The notes beneath the pieces were generated by a model. It had not been told where the DNA came from. It did no database searches and was given only the letters and a program-made list of their open reading frames with translations. Positions 52,027 through 60,380 of a DNA stretch of 64,000 bases are shown here, piece after piece. This stretch comes from Actinomadura latina NBRC 106108 (GTDB lineage: Bacteria; Actinomycetota; Actinomycetes; Streptosporangiales; Streptosporangiaceae). The translations under genes and the position numbers were made by a program. The stretch lies in assembly GCF_001552195.1 (NCBI RefSeq), contig NZ_BCQS01000007.1:186001-250000 (forward strand), given 5' to 3'. The first letter of the stretch is position 1; every line of letters starts with the position of its first letter.

Positions 52027-52154
52027 GGATCGTCCCCCTCACCGCTCGATCACGGGCTGCTTCGAACCTAGCGGACGGGCGTCCGAAAGGCCGGTAAGCA
52101 TGATCGCGCGTCGGGATGCGGCCGAATGTCTCGAAATCCGAGCGACGTCGAGTT

Positions 52155-52168
52155 ACGATGTATCGCGT
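52155..52168. promoter_or_regulatory. CGAT-GT-ATCG palindromic motif upstream of DUF1707 gene
   Basis: ACGATGTATCGCGT, about 65 nt before ATG 52233. Closely resembles one arm of the PadR-region repeat (ACGATATGTCGCGT, 23980-23993); perhaps the same regulator acts on both. Confidence 0.4.
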
Positions 52169-52232
52169 CTTGACCCTCCACCGGCTGGAGGGGGCAGCCT
52201 GCGGAGGCCGGCCGCCTCGAAGGAGAGAAGCG

Positions 52233-52793
52233 ATGAGCGTCGAGCAGCATCCCGCGCCCGCACTGCGCGCCTCGGACCGCGACCGCGACGAGATGCTCGT
52301 CCGGCTGCACACCGCCTTCGCCGAGGGGCGGCTGAACGAGCCGGAACTGGAGGAGCGCATCGACCGGGTCCTCGCCGCGCGCACGCACGACGAGCTGGGC
52401 GCCGTGGCCGCGGACCTCCCGTCCGGCCGGCCCGTCCCGGCGGTTCCCCGCGGCGGCCCCGTGGGGCGGTTCCAGGTCGCCTACAAGAGTTCGGTGACGC
52501 GCGCCGGGCGGTGGCGGCTGCCCGAGCGCTTCACGACGGCCGTCTATAAGGGCTCCGGCATGATCGACCTCCGCTCCGCCGAGCTGGACGGCCCGATCAC
52601 GACCCTCCGGGTGATCGCCTACAAGTCCGCGGTGGAGATCATCGTGCCCGCGGGTATCCGCGTGGAAGCGGACGGTGTGGGGGTCTCCGCCGAGGTGCAC
52701 GGGGACCCGCCGGCGGGCGCCCCGGTTGTCCATGTCCGGGGTTATGCGTACAAGGGGGCGATCCGGGTGAAAGGTCTGATACGACTGCCCTGA
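52233..52793 (+). CDS. DUF1707 domain protein
   Basis: 186 residues from ATG 52233 (AAGGAG upstream). ALRASDRDRDEMLVRLHTAFAEGRLNEPELEERIDRVLAARTHDELGAVAADL is the DUF1707 (SHOCT-like) signature. The C-terminal 100 residues are beta-rich with repeated YKS/YKG turns (AVYKGSGMIDLRSAEL, RVIAYKSAVEIIVPAG, RGYAYKGAIRV). Unknown function, probably cytoplasmic or membrane-associated. Confidence 0.85.
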   Translation: MSVEQHPAPALRASDRDRDEMLVRLHTAFAEGRLNEPELEERIDRVLAARTHDELGAVAADLPSGRPVPAVPRGGPVGRFQVAYKSSVTRAGRWRLPERFTTAVYKGSGMIDLRSAELDGPITTLRVIAYKSAVEIIVPAGIRVEADGVGVSAEVHGDPPAGAPVVHVRGYAYKGAIRVKGLIRLP

Positions 52794-52904
52794 AGTGATA
52801 GAACGCTCCAGCGGCCCCATTGGCCGCCGTTCATGCGGATGTCGGTACAGGACGTCCCATGGCGCGATTTGATGGTGGTCCGACAGGACCGTGAAGGAGC
52901 GCGT

Positions 52905-55472
52905 GTGACGGCGAGGACCCCGGAGCAGGGTGAGGCCCCGCGGACGGTCGAGGACGGCCCGGCGGGCTCCCGAGAGGTCCGGCGGCGGCTGACGTTCGGC
53001 GTCGCCGGCGACATCGCCGACATGCGCGCCGCCCTGTCGCCCTGGCAGCGCGCCTACGAGGCCTGGCGGGCGGCCGGCCTCAGCTGGGGGCACGGCGCCC
53101 CGCCCCGCGAGCGCGCGGCGAGCCGCAACGCGGTCCGGGCCGGGAGCCCGCCGGACGAGGCGGCATCGGCCGAGCCGAAGCCCGAGCCCGCGGCCGAACA
53201 GCCCGAGCCGGCGGCCGAGAAGCCGAAGCCGACGGCCAAGAAGCCCAAGCCCTCCGGTAAGAAGCCCAAGCCCGCAGCTAAGAAGCCCAAGCCCGCGAAG
53301 CCCGTCCCCGGCGATGTGCTGGTCGCCGGCTCCCCGAAGCCGGCCCCGAAGAAGGCCCCGAAGCCCGCGCAGCGGCCGGCGCTGTGGCGGCGGCTCCGCA
53401 CACGCGCCGCGATCGGGGCCGGGCTCACCGTGGTCGCCGCCGGGACGGTCTTCGCCGTGGCGCAGCGCGCGGAGGCGCCGACCGAGCCGGGCATCCGCGG
53501 CCCGATCGCGGCGGACGAACTGTTCGCCCTCGACCCGGCCGCCGCGACCGACGGCCTCGTCCAGGACCTCACCGCGATCGCGTCCACCGGTTCGGTGGTC
53601 GTCGCGGCGGGCACCGAGGGCGACGGCGCGCCCGGCCGGGAGCGGGCCCGCTTCCTCGTCTCCACCGACAGGGGGCGCACCTGGACGCTCGCGGAGATCC
53701 GCACGCAGGACGGCTCGACGCCTCCGCCCGGCGAAACGCCGCACCTCGTCTCGGGCTGGTCCGGCCACTGGACGGCCCTCGGACGTGCGCCCGGCGGCGG
53801 CACGGTGGAGTGGACGAGCGAGGACGCCAAGGTCTGGACGCGGCGTCCACCCGGCGCCGGCTTCACACCGTCCGACCAGGTGAACGACCTGGTCTACACC
53901 GACCGCGGCTTCATCGCCGTGGGCGGCTCGAAGGGCCGCGCCGTCGCCTGGACCTCCGGGGACGGCCGGACGTGGCAGCGCGTCGACGGCATCAAGGGGA
54001 TCACCGGCTTCGACCGTGCGGCGGTGGCCGGGAACGTCGTCATGGCCCACGGCACGTACGCCAGGAAGGTCACGGAGAAGAAGGGCCGCAAGAAGGTCAC
54101 GCGGACGGTCCGCGCCGACGCCCTGTGGCGTTCCGTGGACGAGGGCCGGACGTGGACCAGCGTGAAGGTGCCCCAGGCGCAGGGCTCCTACGGGCCGATG
54201 AAGGGCCTGGTGGTCGCCGCCGGCGGCTTCGCGACCGTCCGCGAGGGCAAGCAGACGTCCGGGCGGAAGAAGCACCGCAAGACCAAGCGGTCCGGGGTCC
54301 TGTTCACCTCGGCGGACGGCCTGAAGTGGCGGGTGGCGGGCCGGTTCGGCGGGTCCGGCATCGAGCGTCTCGGCGACACCGACGGCGGCTTCGCCGTCAT
54401 CGTGCGCGGCGCGAAGGGCGCCCGCGCGATACTGCGCAGCGCCGACGGCCGCACCTGGCAGCCCGGCGGGAGCATCCCGGCGGGCGTGCGGATCAGCGGC
54501 CTGGCGCGCGCGGGCCTCGGCGGGGTCTCCGTCACCGGCCGGCAGGGCGACGACGCCTACCTGCACGGCGTCGACCTGCGCACCGTGCCGGGCGCCGTCC
54601 ACGCGGAACGCTCGGTCGGGTCCCTCGCCGCCGGCCCGGCCCTCTCCGTCGCCGTGGGCAGCACGAACGGCGGCGCCGCGATCTGGACGGCCCCCGACGG
54701 CCTGCGGTGGTCGCGGGCCCGGATCCCCGGCACCCCCGGCCGGCTGTCGGACGCCGTGCACGGCACCGCCGGCTGGCTGGCCGTGGGCCGGGCGTCCGGC
54801 ACGTCGCCCGCCCCGCTGGCGATGACCTCGCAGGACGGGCTGGCCTGGGAGAAGACCGCGTTCCCGGCGGGGCCGGCGCCGGTGGCGGCCGCCACGGGAC
54901 CGTCCGGCTACGTCGTGGTCGGGCCCCGCGGGTCCTGGCGCTCCACCGACCTCCGGACCTGGAAGCGCGCCGGTCTCGACGGCGTCCCGGCCGACGTGAC
55001 CGCGACGTCCGGCGCGTACGTGGCGGTCGGCGCCCGCGGCGAGGCGCCCGCCGTCTGGACGTCCCCCGACGCCGCGAAGTGGACGGCCGCCGAACTGCCC
55101 CCCGGCCTCACCGCTCCGCTCACCCAGGTCACCGCGCACGGCGACACGCTGGTGGCGATCTCCGCGAGCGCCATCGCGCTGGTCTCCACCGATGCCGGAG
55201 CGACGTGGACGCAGCGCAACATCGGCCCCGGCCTGGCCGCCGCCGCGGTCACCTCGACCCCGCGGGGCTTCGTCCTGACCGCGAGCACGAACGACGACGG
55301 CGCCGTCCTGGCGTCCGCCGACGGGACGACCTGGCGCCGCCTCGACGTCGGCGGGCTCACCGGCCCCGGCGAGCAGCGCCTCACCACCCTGACCACGATG
55401 GGCGGCACCGTCCTGGCCACGGGCACCGACGGCGGAGCACCGACCCTCTGGCGCACGCCCGTGCCGAAGTAG
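52905..55472 (+). CDS. Membrane-anchored beta-propeller (BNR-repeat) protein
   Basis: 855 residues from GTG 52905 (GAAGGAG 5 nt upstream). A cytoplasmic N-terminal 165 residues, including a Lys-Pro-Ala repeat (90-134), are followed by one helix (about 168-187) and an extracytoplasmic 670-residue region. That region has repeated Asp-box/BNR turns of the form S-x-D-G-x-T-W (STDRGRTWTL, TSGDGRTWQRV, SVDEGRTWTSV, TSADGLKWRV, RSADGRTWQPG, STDAGATWTQR, ASADGTTWRRL). This is the WD/sialidase-type beta-propeller used for surface binding. No sialidase catalytic Arg triad or Asp nucleophile was recognised. A type II surface protein of unknown ligand; a 41-codon GNAT stub follows 8 nt later. Confidence 0.8.
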   Translation: MTARTPEQGEAPRTVEDGPAGSREVRRRLTFGVAGDIADMRAALSPWQRAYEAWRAAGLSWGHGAPPRERAASRNAVRAGSPPDEAASAEPKPEPAAEQPEPAAEKPKPTAKKPKPSGKKPKPAAKKPKPAKPVPGDVLVAGSPKPAPKKAPKPAQRPALWRRLRTRAAIGAGLTVVAAGTVFAVAQRAEAPTEPGIRGPIAADELFALDPAAATDGLVQDLTAIASTGSVVVAAGTEGDGAPGRERARFLVSTDRGRTWTLAEIRTQDGSTPPPGETPHLVSGWSGHWTALGRAPGGGTVEWTSEDAKVWTRRPPGAGFTPSDQVNDLVYTDRGFIAVGGSKGRAVAWTSGDGRTWQRVDGIKGITGFDRAAVAGNVVMAHGTYARKVTEKKGRKKVTRTVRADALWRSVDEGRTWTSVKVPQAQGSYGPMKGLVVAAGGFATVREGKQTSGRKKHRKTKRSGVLFTSADGLKWRVAGRFGGSGIERLGDTDGGFAVIVRGAKGARAILRSADGRTWQPGGSIPAGVRISGLARAGLGGVSVTGRQGDDAYLHGVDLRTVPGAVHAERSVGSLAAGPALSVAVGSTNGGAAIWTAPDGLRWSRARIPGTPGRLSDAVHGTAGWLAVGRASGTSPAPLAMTSQDGLAWEKTAFPAGPAPVAAATGPSGYVVVGPRGSWRSTDLRTWKRAGLDGVPADVTATSGAYVAVGARGEAPAVWTSPDAAKWTAAELPPGLTAPLTQVTAHGDTLVAISASAIALVSTDAGATWTQRNIGPGLAAAAVTSTPRGFVLTASTNDDGAVLASADGTTWRRLDVGGLTGPGEQRLTTLTTMGGTVLATGTDGGAPTLWRTPVPK
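53172..53306 (+). repeat. Tandem Lys-Pro repeat coding region
   Basis: About six copies of an AAG-CCC-AAG-CCC-type unit code for K-P-K-P/E-P repeats between the N-terminal domain and the membrane helix. The unit length varies, consistent with slippage. Confidence 0.6.
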
Positions 55473-55480
55473 GGGGTCGC

Positions 55481-55606
55481 ATGCCGGACCTCGTCGAGCC
55501 CGTCACCTCCGTCCACAGGTCGTTCGTCGCGGCCATGGAGGAGTTCCGCGCCGAAGGACGCGGCGGCCGTCTCCGCTACTGGGTCCCCACCAAGCCGTCA
55601 GCCTAG
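55481..55606 (+). pseudogene. Truncated GNAT acetyltransferase N-terminus
   Basis: A 41-codon frame MPDLVEPVTSVHRSFVAAME-EFRAEGRGG... resembles the first 30-40 residues of actinobacterial GNAT acetyltransferases, then stops at TAG with none of the acetyl-CoA-binding motifs. Nothing after it in the other frames continues the family. Probably a gene remnant. Confidence 0.5.
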
Positions 55607-55679
55607 GCCGGCACGTCGGCGGAGCCGGAAGGCGGTCGAGGCCGCGCTCTGGCCCGGGCTCGGGCGCGCGGCTCAGCGG

Positions 55680-55760
55680 TCAGCCGTTGCAGCCGCAGGA
55701 GCAGCCCTTCGGGCAGGAGCATCCGCCGCCGTGTCCGCAACTGCAGTCTTTTTTCGTCAT
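55680..55760 (-). CDS. 26-residue cysteine-rich peptide, metallothionein-like
   Basis: MTKKDCSCGHGGGCSCPKGC-SCGCNG: 26 residues, seven Cys at positions 6, 8, 14, 16, 20, 22 and 24, plus one His. The spacing C-x-C-x5-C-x-C-x3-C-x-C-x-C matches the small copper metallothionein of Neurospora crassa (25 residues, seven Cys) except that the last gap is one instead of two. There are no aromatic residues, as expected for a thiolate cluster protein. The start ATG lies 6 nt after TACGTT, a leaderless promoter. Expected role: binding Cu(I), Zn or other soft metals; this is inferred from composition only. Neighbours give no metal context. Confidence 0.7.
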   Translation of the reverse strand: MTKKDCSCGHGGGCSCPKGCSCGCNG

Positions 55761-55766
55761 GAGCGG

Positions 55767-55772
55767 AACGTA
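55767..55772 (-). promoter_or_regulatory. -10 element of the cysteine-rich peptide gene
   Basis: TACGTT (reading left), 6 nt before ATG 55760. Confidence 0.45.
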
Positions 55773-55882
55773 ACCTCTGCGGCACTGTGCGGTCTATGAC
55801 CGGGGCGCGATGTGCATCTGTCGTGGAGGACACGGGCCGTCCCGTGGCGGGGACGCGGGACGGCCCGTGCCCGGTCAGGGGG

Positions 55883-56068
55883 TCAGAAGTTGATGTGGAA
55901 GTCGACGCCGAGCAGGACGAGGACCCAGAGGAAGATGGCCAGCAGGGCGCTGATGATGCGCTCGACCAGGCCCTCGTCGATGTAGCCGCGGTCCCAGGCG
56001 ATGAACACGCCGATGATGAGGTAGATGAGGGTGAGCAGGCTGATGTGCGGCCGATATCGTCTCGCCAT
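55883..56068 (-). CDS. Small two-helix membrane protein
   Basis: 61 residues. MARRYRPHISLLTLIYLIIG, a loop with WDRGYIDEGLVER, and a second helix IISALLAIFLWVLVLLGVDFHINF. GGAGGAG precedes the ATG. Not recognised; about the size of a membrane-associated regulator or a toxin-like peptide, but nothing beyond topology is visible. Independent transcript between the nuclease-fold gene and the cysteine-rich peptide gene. Confidence 0.7.
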   Translation of the reverse strand: MARRYRPHISLLTLIYLIIGVFIAWDRGYIDEGLVERIISALLAIFLWVLVLLGVDFHINF

Positions 56069-56198
56069 GGAAGGCGTCTCCTCCGGATGGGGGGTGTGAC
56101 GATCCGTCGCTGCCCGGAGGTACCGGGAGAAAACACCGGCGGCATTCCGGGACATACCGCGACGATCTTTTTGGTATCTCCCAAATTCGGAGAGCCGC

Positions 56199-58055
56199 CT
56201 ACTTCCCTCCGGACATGTCGATGCGGACCACGGCCGGGTCGCGCTCACCGGCCCGCGCGGCGAACTCCGCGTTGCGGTGCAGGATGTCGAACTCGTGCTT
56301 GCGGGAGCGCAGCGACCGGCTGAGCAGGATGTGGTCGAGGTCCTCGGAGTTGCCGGCGGTCACCGCGGTGTAGCGGTCGCCCGCGGGCAGCCCGGCGGAG
56401 AGGTCGGTGAGCCCGGCGGTCGCGGTGAGGCTCTGGACCGGGATGGACGTCCCGCCGGTGTTGAACTCGCCCGCGACGATCACGCGGGCGTCCGCGTCCA
56501 CCTTCCGGACCGAGTTCACGAAGCCCGCCACCGCGCGGGCCTGCGCGTCGCGGCGCCACTCGGTGGGCCGGGCCGGCGGCTGGTACCGGCCGAACAGCGG
56601 CTGGTCCTGGCCGGTGCGCGGATACCAGCGGTTGGCGATGACGATGAGGGGGCGGCCCTGCCAGGTCAGCTCCCCGGCGAGCGGCTTGTGCGTGCCCGCC
56701 CAGGCGGCGCTGCCGGGCGCGATCCGGCCGGGGCTCAGGGTGAGCCCGGCGGTGCCGCCGCGCCGCACCGCCTTCACCGTGGTGACGGCCGGGTCGGGCC
56801 GCTCGGGCGGCTCGTCCGGGACCGGCTCGCCGGGGGCCGGGCGGTCCACGAACGCGAGCCCCCGGTCGGTGCGGAACAGGAAGCCGGCCCGCTCGTTGAC
56901 GCCGTCCTCGCCGCCGTCGGCGTTGTCGCGCGGGTCGACCGAGCGCCAGTCGTAGGCGGGGCCGCCCGCCGCGCTGATCGCGGTGATGAGCTGCGCGACG
57001 GTCTGGTCGGTGGCGACGGTGCCGTCGTCGTCCGGGCCGCTGTTGTCGCCGACGCCGGTGACCGCGACGAGGTCGGGGGAGCGCAGGCCGTGCACGATGT
57101 CGCCCGCGAGCGCGGTGAAGCGGGCGGGCGGCGCGTCGGGGTTCAGCCCGTCCAGCGCGGTGGTGGCGACGGCCATCTCGCCGGGCCGCTGCGGGCGGGT
57201 CGACTCCCGGGCGAGCGCGCCGGCGGCGCGCCGCGGGGTCGCGGTGAGCAGCAGCTTGTAGTCGCCGTAGGAGTAGTCCAGGACGCCGCGGTTGGCGCCG
57301 GGCAGCCGGTCGCCGACGTTCATGCCGGGCAGCGGGGCGAGCGCGTCGTCGAGGATGACCCGCTCGGGGTTGGCGTCGAGGTCGCGGAGCAGGATGCCGC
57401 CGCGCGTCGTCCGCGCCCCGGCCCCGGCGCCGTTCGCGGGCAGCACGGGCAGCTCGCCGTAGCGGGACGGCCCGACCGCGACGGCGTCGCCGATCTCGAT
57501 CCGCATGCCTTCGAGGGCCTCGTAGAAGTCGAGGCCGTCGCGGCGGGGGTCGAACGCGCCGCCCCGCTCCACGTTCCCGTGCCCGCGGTCGATCACGCTC
57601 GTGGGCGCGCGGCGTCCGCGCCGCCCGCCGAGGACGGCCGCCGGGGGCAGCGCCGCCCCGTGCGCGGAGACGGAGACGCCCGTCGCGTCGATCTCGGTGC
57701 GGGTCAGCCCGCCGGACGACGCGCCGCCCGGCCGGAACTCGCCGACCCTGCCGTCGACCCGGACCGCGTCGCCGACCGCCGCGCCCGGCCGCTTCCCGGT
57801 GTAGACGAAGACGCCCTCGGACGTCGCGGCGCTCCGGTCGGGACGCGGGTCCTGCATCCAGAACCCGTTGACGGCGAGCGCCGTCACGACCCCGGGCACC
57901 TGGGAGACCCGGGCGCCGTTCAGCGGCGAGACGTGCGCCGCACCCTGGATGTCATGGATGCGGACCGGGCGGGAGGCGGCATGCGCGGGGGAGGCGATGG
58001 CGAGGGGCGCGGCGAGCGACGCCGCGGCCAGGACAGTCCCCAGACCGTGGATCAC
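56199..58055 (-). CDS. Secreted endonuclease/exonuclease/phosphatase-fold protein, catalytic residues lost
   Basis: 618 residues from GTG 58055, 6 nt after TATCAT. Signal peptide (VIHGLGTVLAAASLAAPLA..., cleaved near AHA-A). An OB-fold-like N-half (RIHDIQGAAHVSPLNGARV, VSQVPGVVTALAVNGFWMQDP) is followed by the EEP nuclease half with the family scaffold: DLVAVTGVGDNSGPDDDGTV, KPLAGELTWQGRPLIVIAN, DQPLFGRYQPP, YTAVTAGNSEDLDHILLSR. The residues that bind the metal or cut phosphate in relatives are changed: Q-E-I-Q to T-G-V-G, N-H-F-N to N-R-W-Y, G-D-L-N to G-E-F-N, D-H-D-P to E-R-D-P. Likely a non-catalytic secreted binder. Confidence 0.75.
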   Translation of the reverse strand: MIHGLGTVLAAASLAAPLAIASPAHAASRPVRIHDIQGAAHVSPLNGARVSQVPGVVTALAVNGFWMQDPRPDRSAATSEGVFVYTGKRPGAAVGDAVRVDGRVGEFRPGGASSGGLTRTEIDATGVSVSAHGAALPPAAVLGGRRGRRAPTSVIDRGHGNVERGGAFDPRRDGLDFYEALEGMRIEIGDAVAVGPSRYGELPVLPANGAGAGARTTRGGILLRDLDANPERVILDDALAPLPGMNVGDRLPGANRGVLDYSYGDYKLLLTATPRRAAGALARESTRPQRPGEMAVATTALDGLNPDAPPARFTALAGDIVHGLRSPDLVAVTGVGDNSGPDDDGTVATDQTVAQLITAISAAGGPAYDWRSVDPRDNADGGEDGVNERAGFLFRTDRGLAFVDRPAPGEPVPDEPPERPDPAVTTVKAVRRGGTAGLTLSPGRIAPGSAAWAGTHKPLAGELTWQGRPLIVIANRWYPRTGQDQPLFGRYQPPARPTEWRRDAQARAVAGFVNSVRKVDADARVIVAGEFNTGGTSIPVQSLTATAGLTDLSAGLPAGDRYTAVTAGNSEDLDHILLSRSLRSRKHEFDILHRNAEFAARAGERDPAVVRIDMSGGK

Positions 58056-58061
58056 CCAAGG

Positions 58062-58067
58062 ATGATA
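58062..58067 (-). promoter_or_regulatory. -10 element, leaderless nuclease-fold gene
   Basis: TATCAT (reading left), 6 nt before GTG 58055. Confidence 0.5.
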
Positions 58068-58103
58068 CGGGCGGGACGGCCCCGGCCGCGCCACGCGGCC
58101 GGA

Positions 58104-59192
58104 CTAGTCGAACAGCACGACCTGGCGGATCACTTCGCCGTCGTTCAGCGCGCGGACGGCGTCGTTGAGGTCGGCGAAGCCGATCCGGCGGCTGATGAGG
58201 CCGTCGATGTCGAGCTTCCCGGCGCGCCACAGGTCGACGAAGAGCGGGATGTCGCGCTTGAGGTCGCAGCCCCCGTAGAGGGACGCCTTCAGGCTCTTGC
58301 CGTCGAAGAGCAGCGCGAACGCGGTCTGGCTCCAGTTGTCCTCGAAGGAGCCCGCGCCGACCACGATGACGTCGCCGCCGCGCCGGGTCGCGTTCCACGC
58401 CGTGGTGATCGCGGCGGACTTGCCGACGGCCTCGAAGACGTAGTCGAAGCCCGCGCCGCCGGTGAGCAGCCCCTTGGTCGCGTCCAGATCGTCCAGCGTC
58501 GCGGTGTGCGTGGCGCCGAGCTGCTTGGCGACCGGGTGCTTGGCCTCGTTCGGGTCGATCGCCAGGATGGTGGACGCGCCGGCGATCCTGGCGCCCTGGA
58601 TGACCGACAGCCCGATACCGCCGGTGCCGACGACCGCGACCTTCGAGCCCGGCGCCACCTTCGCGGTGTTGAAGACCGCGCCGAGGCCGGTCGGGATGCC
58701 GCAGCCGAGCAGGGCCGCGTACTCGAACGGGATGTCCTCCGCCACCTTGACGACGCCGCGCCGGGGGAGCACGACCTCCTCGGCCCACGTGCCCGCGCCG
58801 GCCATGCCGAACGCGGGGCTGCCGTCGCCCAGCGTGAAGCCGGGCTGGCTGAACGACTGCGCGAGGTAGGTCATGCACAGGTACGGCTCGCCGCGCAGGC
58901 ACTCGGCGCACTCGCCGCAGTCGGGCGTCCAGTTGATGACGACGTGGTCGCCGGGCTGGACGCCGGTCACCCGCTCGCCGACCTCCGCGACGACGCCGAC
59001 GCCCTCGTGGCCGATCACCGTGGGCAGCGCGGACGGCAGGACGCCGGTCATGGTGGACAGGTCGGAGTGGCAGACCCCCGTCGCCTTGATCTTGACCTTG
59101 ACCTGGTCGGGGCCCGGATCGATCGTCGTGACGTCGTCGCGCAGGTCGAGTTCCTTGTCGCCGACCGCACGCAGGACCGCGGCACGTGCCAT
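58104..59192 (-). CDS. Zinc-dependent alcohol dehydrogenase
   Basis: 362 residues from ATG 59192 (GGAGG 5 nt upstream). Catalytic zinc ligands in TGVCHSDLS and GHEGVGVVAEVGERV; structural-zinc loop C-G-E-C-A-E-C...C; NAD loop VAVVGTGGIGLSVIQGA. This is the actinobacterial long-chain/NDMA-type ADH subgroup frequently encoded with a ferredoxin and P450. The ferredoxin gene is 68 nt upstream on the same strand, suggesting an oxidation pathway for an alcohol or lipid. Confidence 0.9.
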   Translation of the reverse strand: MARAAVLRAVGDKELDLRDDVTTIDPGPDQVKVKIKATGVCHSDLSTMTGVLPSALPTVIGHEGVGVVAEVGERVTGVQPGDHVVINWTPDCGECAECLRGEPYLCMTYLAQSFSQPGFTLGDGSPAFGMAGAGTWAEEVVLPRRGVVKVAEDIPFEYAALLGCGIPTGLGAVFNTAKVAPGSKVAVVGTGGIGLSVIQGARIAGASTILAIDPNEAKHPVAKQLGATHTATLDDLDATKGLLTGGAGFDYVFEAVGKSAAITTAWNATRRGGDVIVVGAGSFEDNWSQTAFALLFDGKSLKASLYGGCDLKRDIPLFVDLWRAGKLDIDGLISRRIGFADLNDAVRALNDGEVIRQVVLFD

Positions 59193-59232
59193 GGCTGCCT
59201 CCACATTGAGGAGAAGAAAGGGTGAGGTGTGA

Positions 59233-60315
<1,083 letters not shown>

Positions 60316-60316
60316 T

Positions 60317-60380
60317 CGTTGAGTTGCGGCGTGTTGTCCTTATGAGCGGTCTCTTAAGGGCAACACGCCGCAACTCAACG
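60317..60380. terminator. 20-bp perfect stem between convergent methyltransferase and toroid genes
   Basis: CGTTGAGTTGCGGCGTGTTG (60317-60336) pairs perfectly with 60361-60380. The inner six bases pair too, with one G-U. The right arm contains the stop codon of the leftward gene (60375-60377). Confidence 0.75.

Noticed and set aside
53172..53306. Short tandem repeats considered as a CRISPR or MITE
   Set aside because: They are in-frame Lys-Pro codon repeats inside a gene, without spacers.
55880..56190. Longer frames upstream of the small membrane protein and through the cysteine-rich gene (antisense Arg-rich readings)
   Set aside because: The frame containing GGAGGAG-ATG and two hydrophobic helices is the plausible one; the others are Arg/Ser/Pro-rich shadows.
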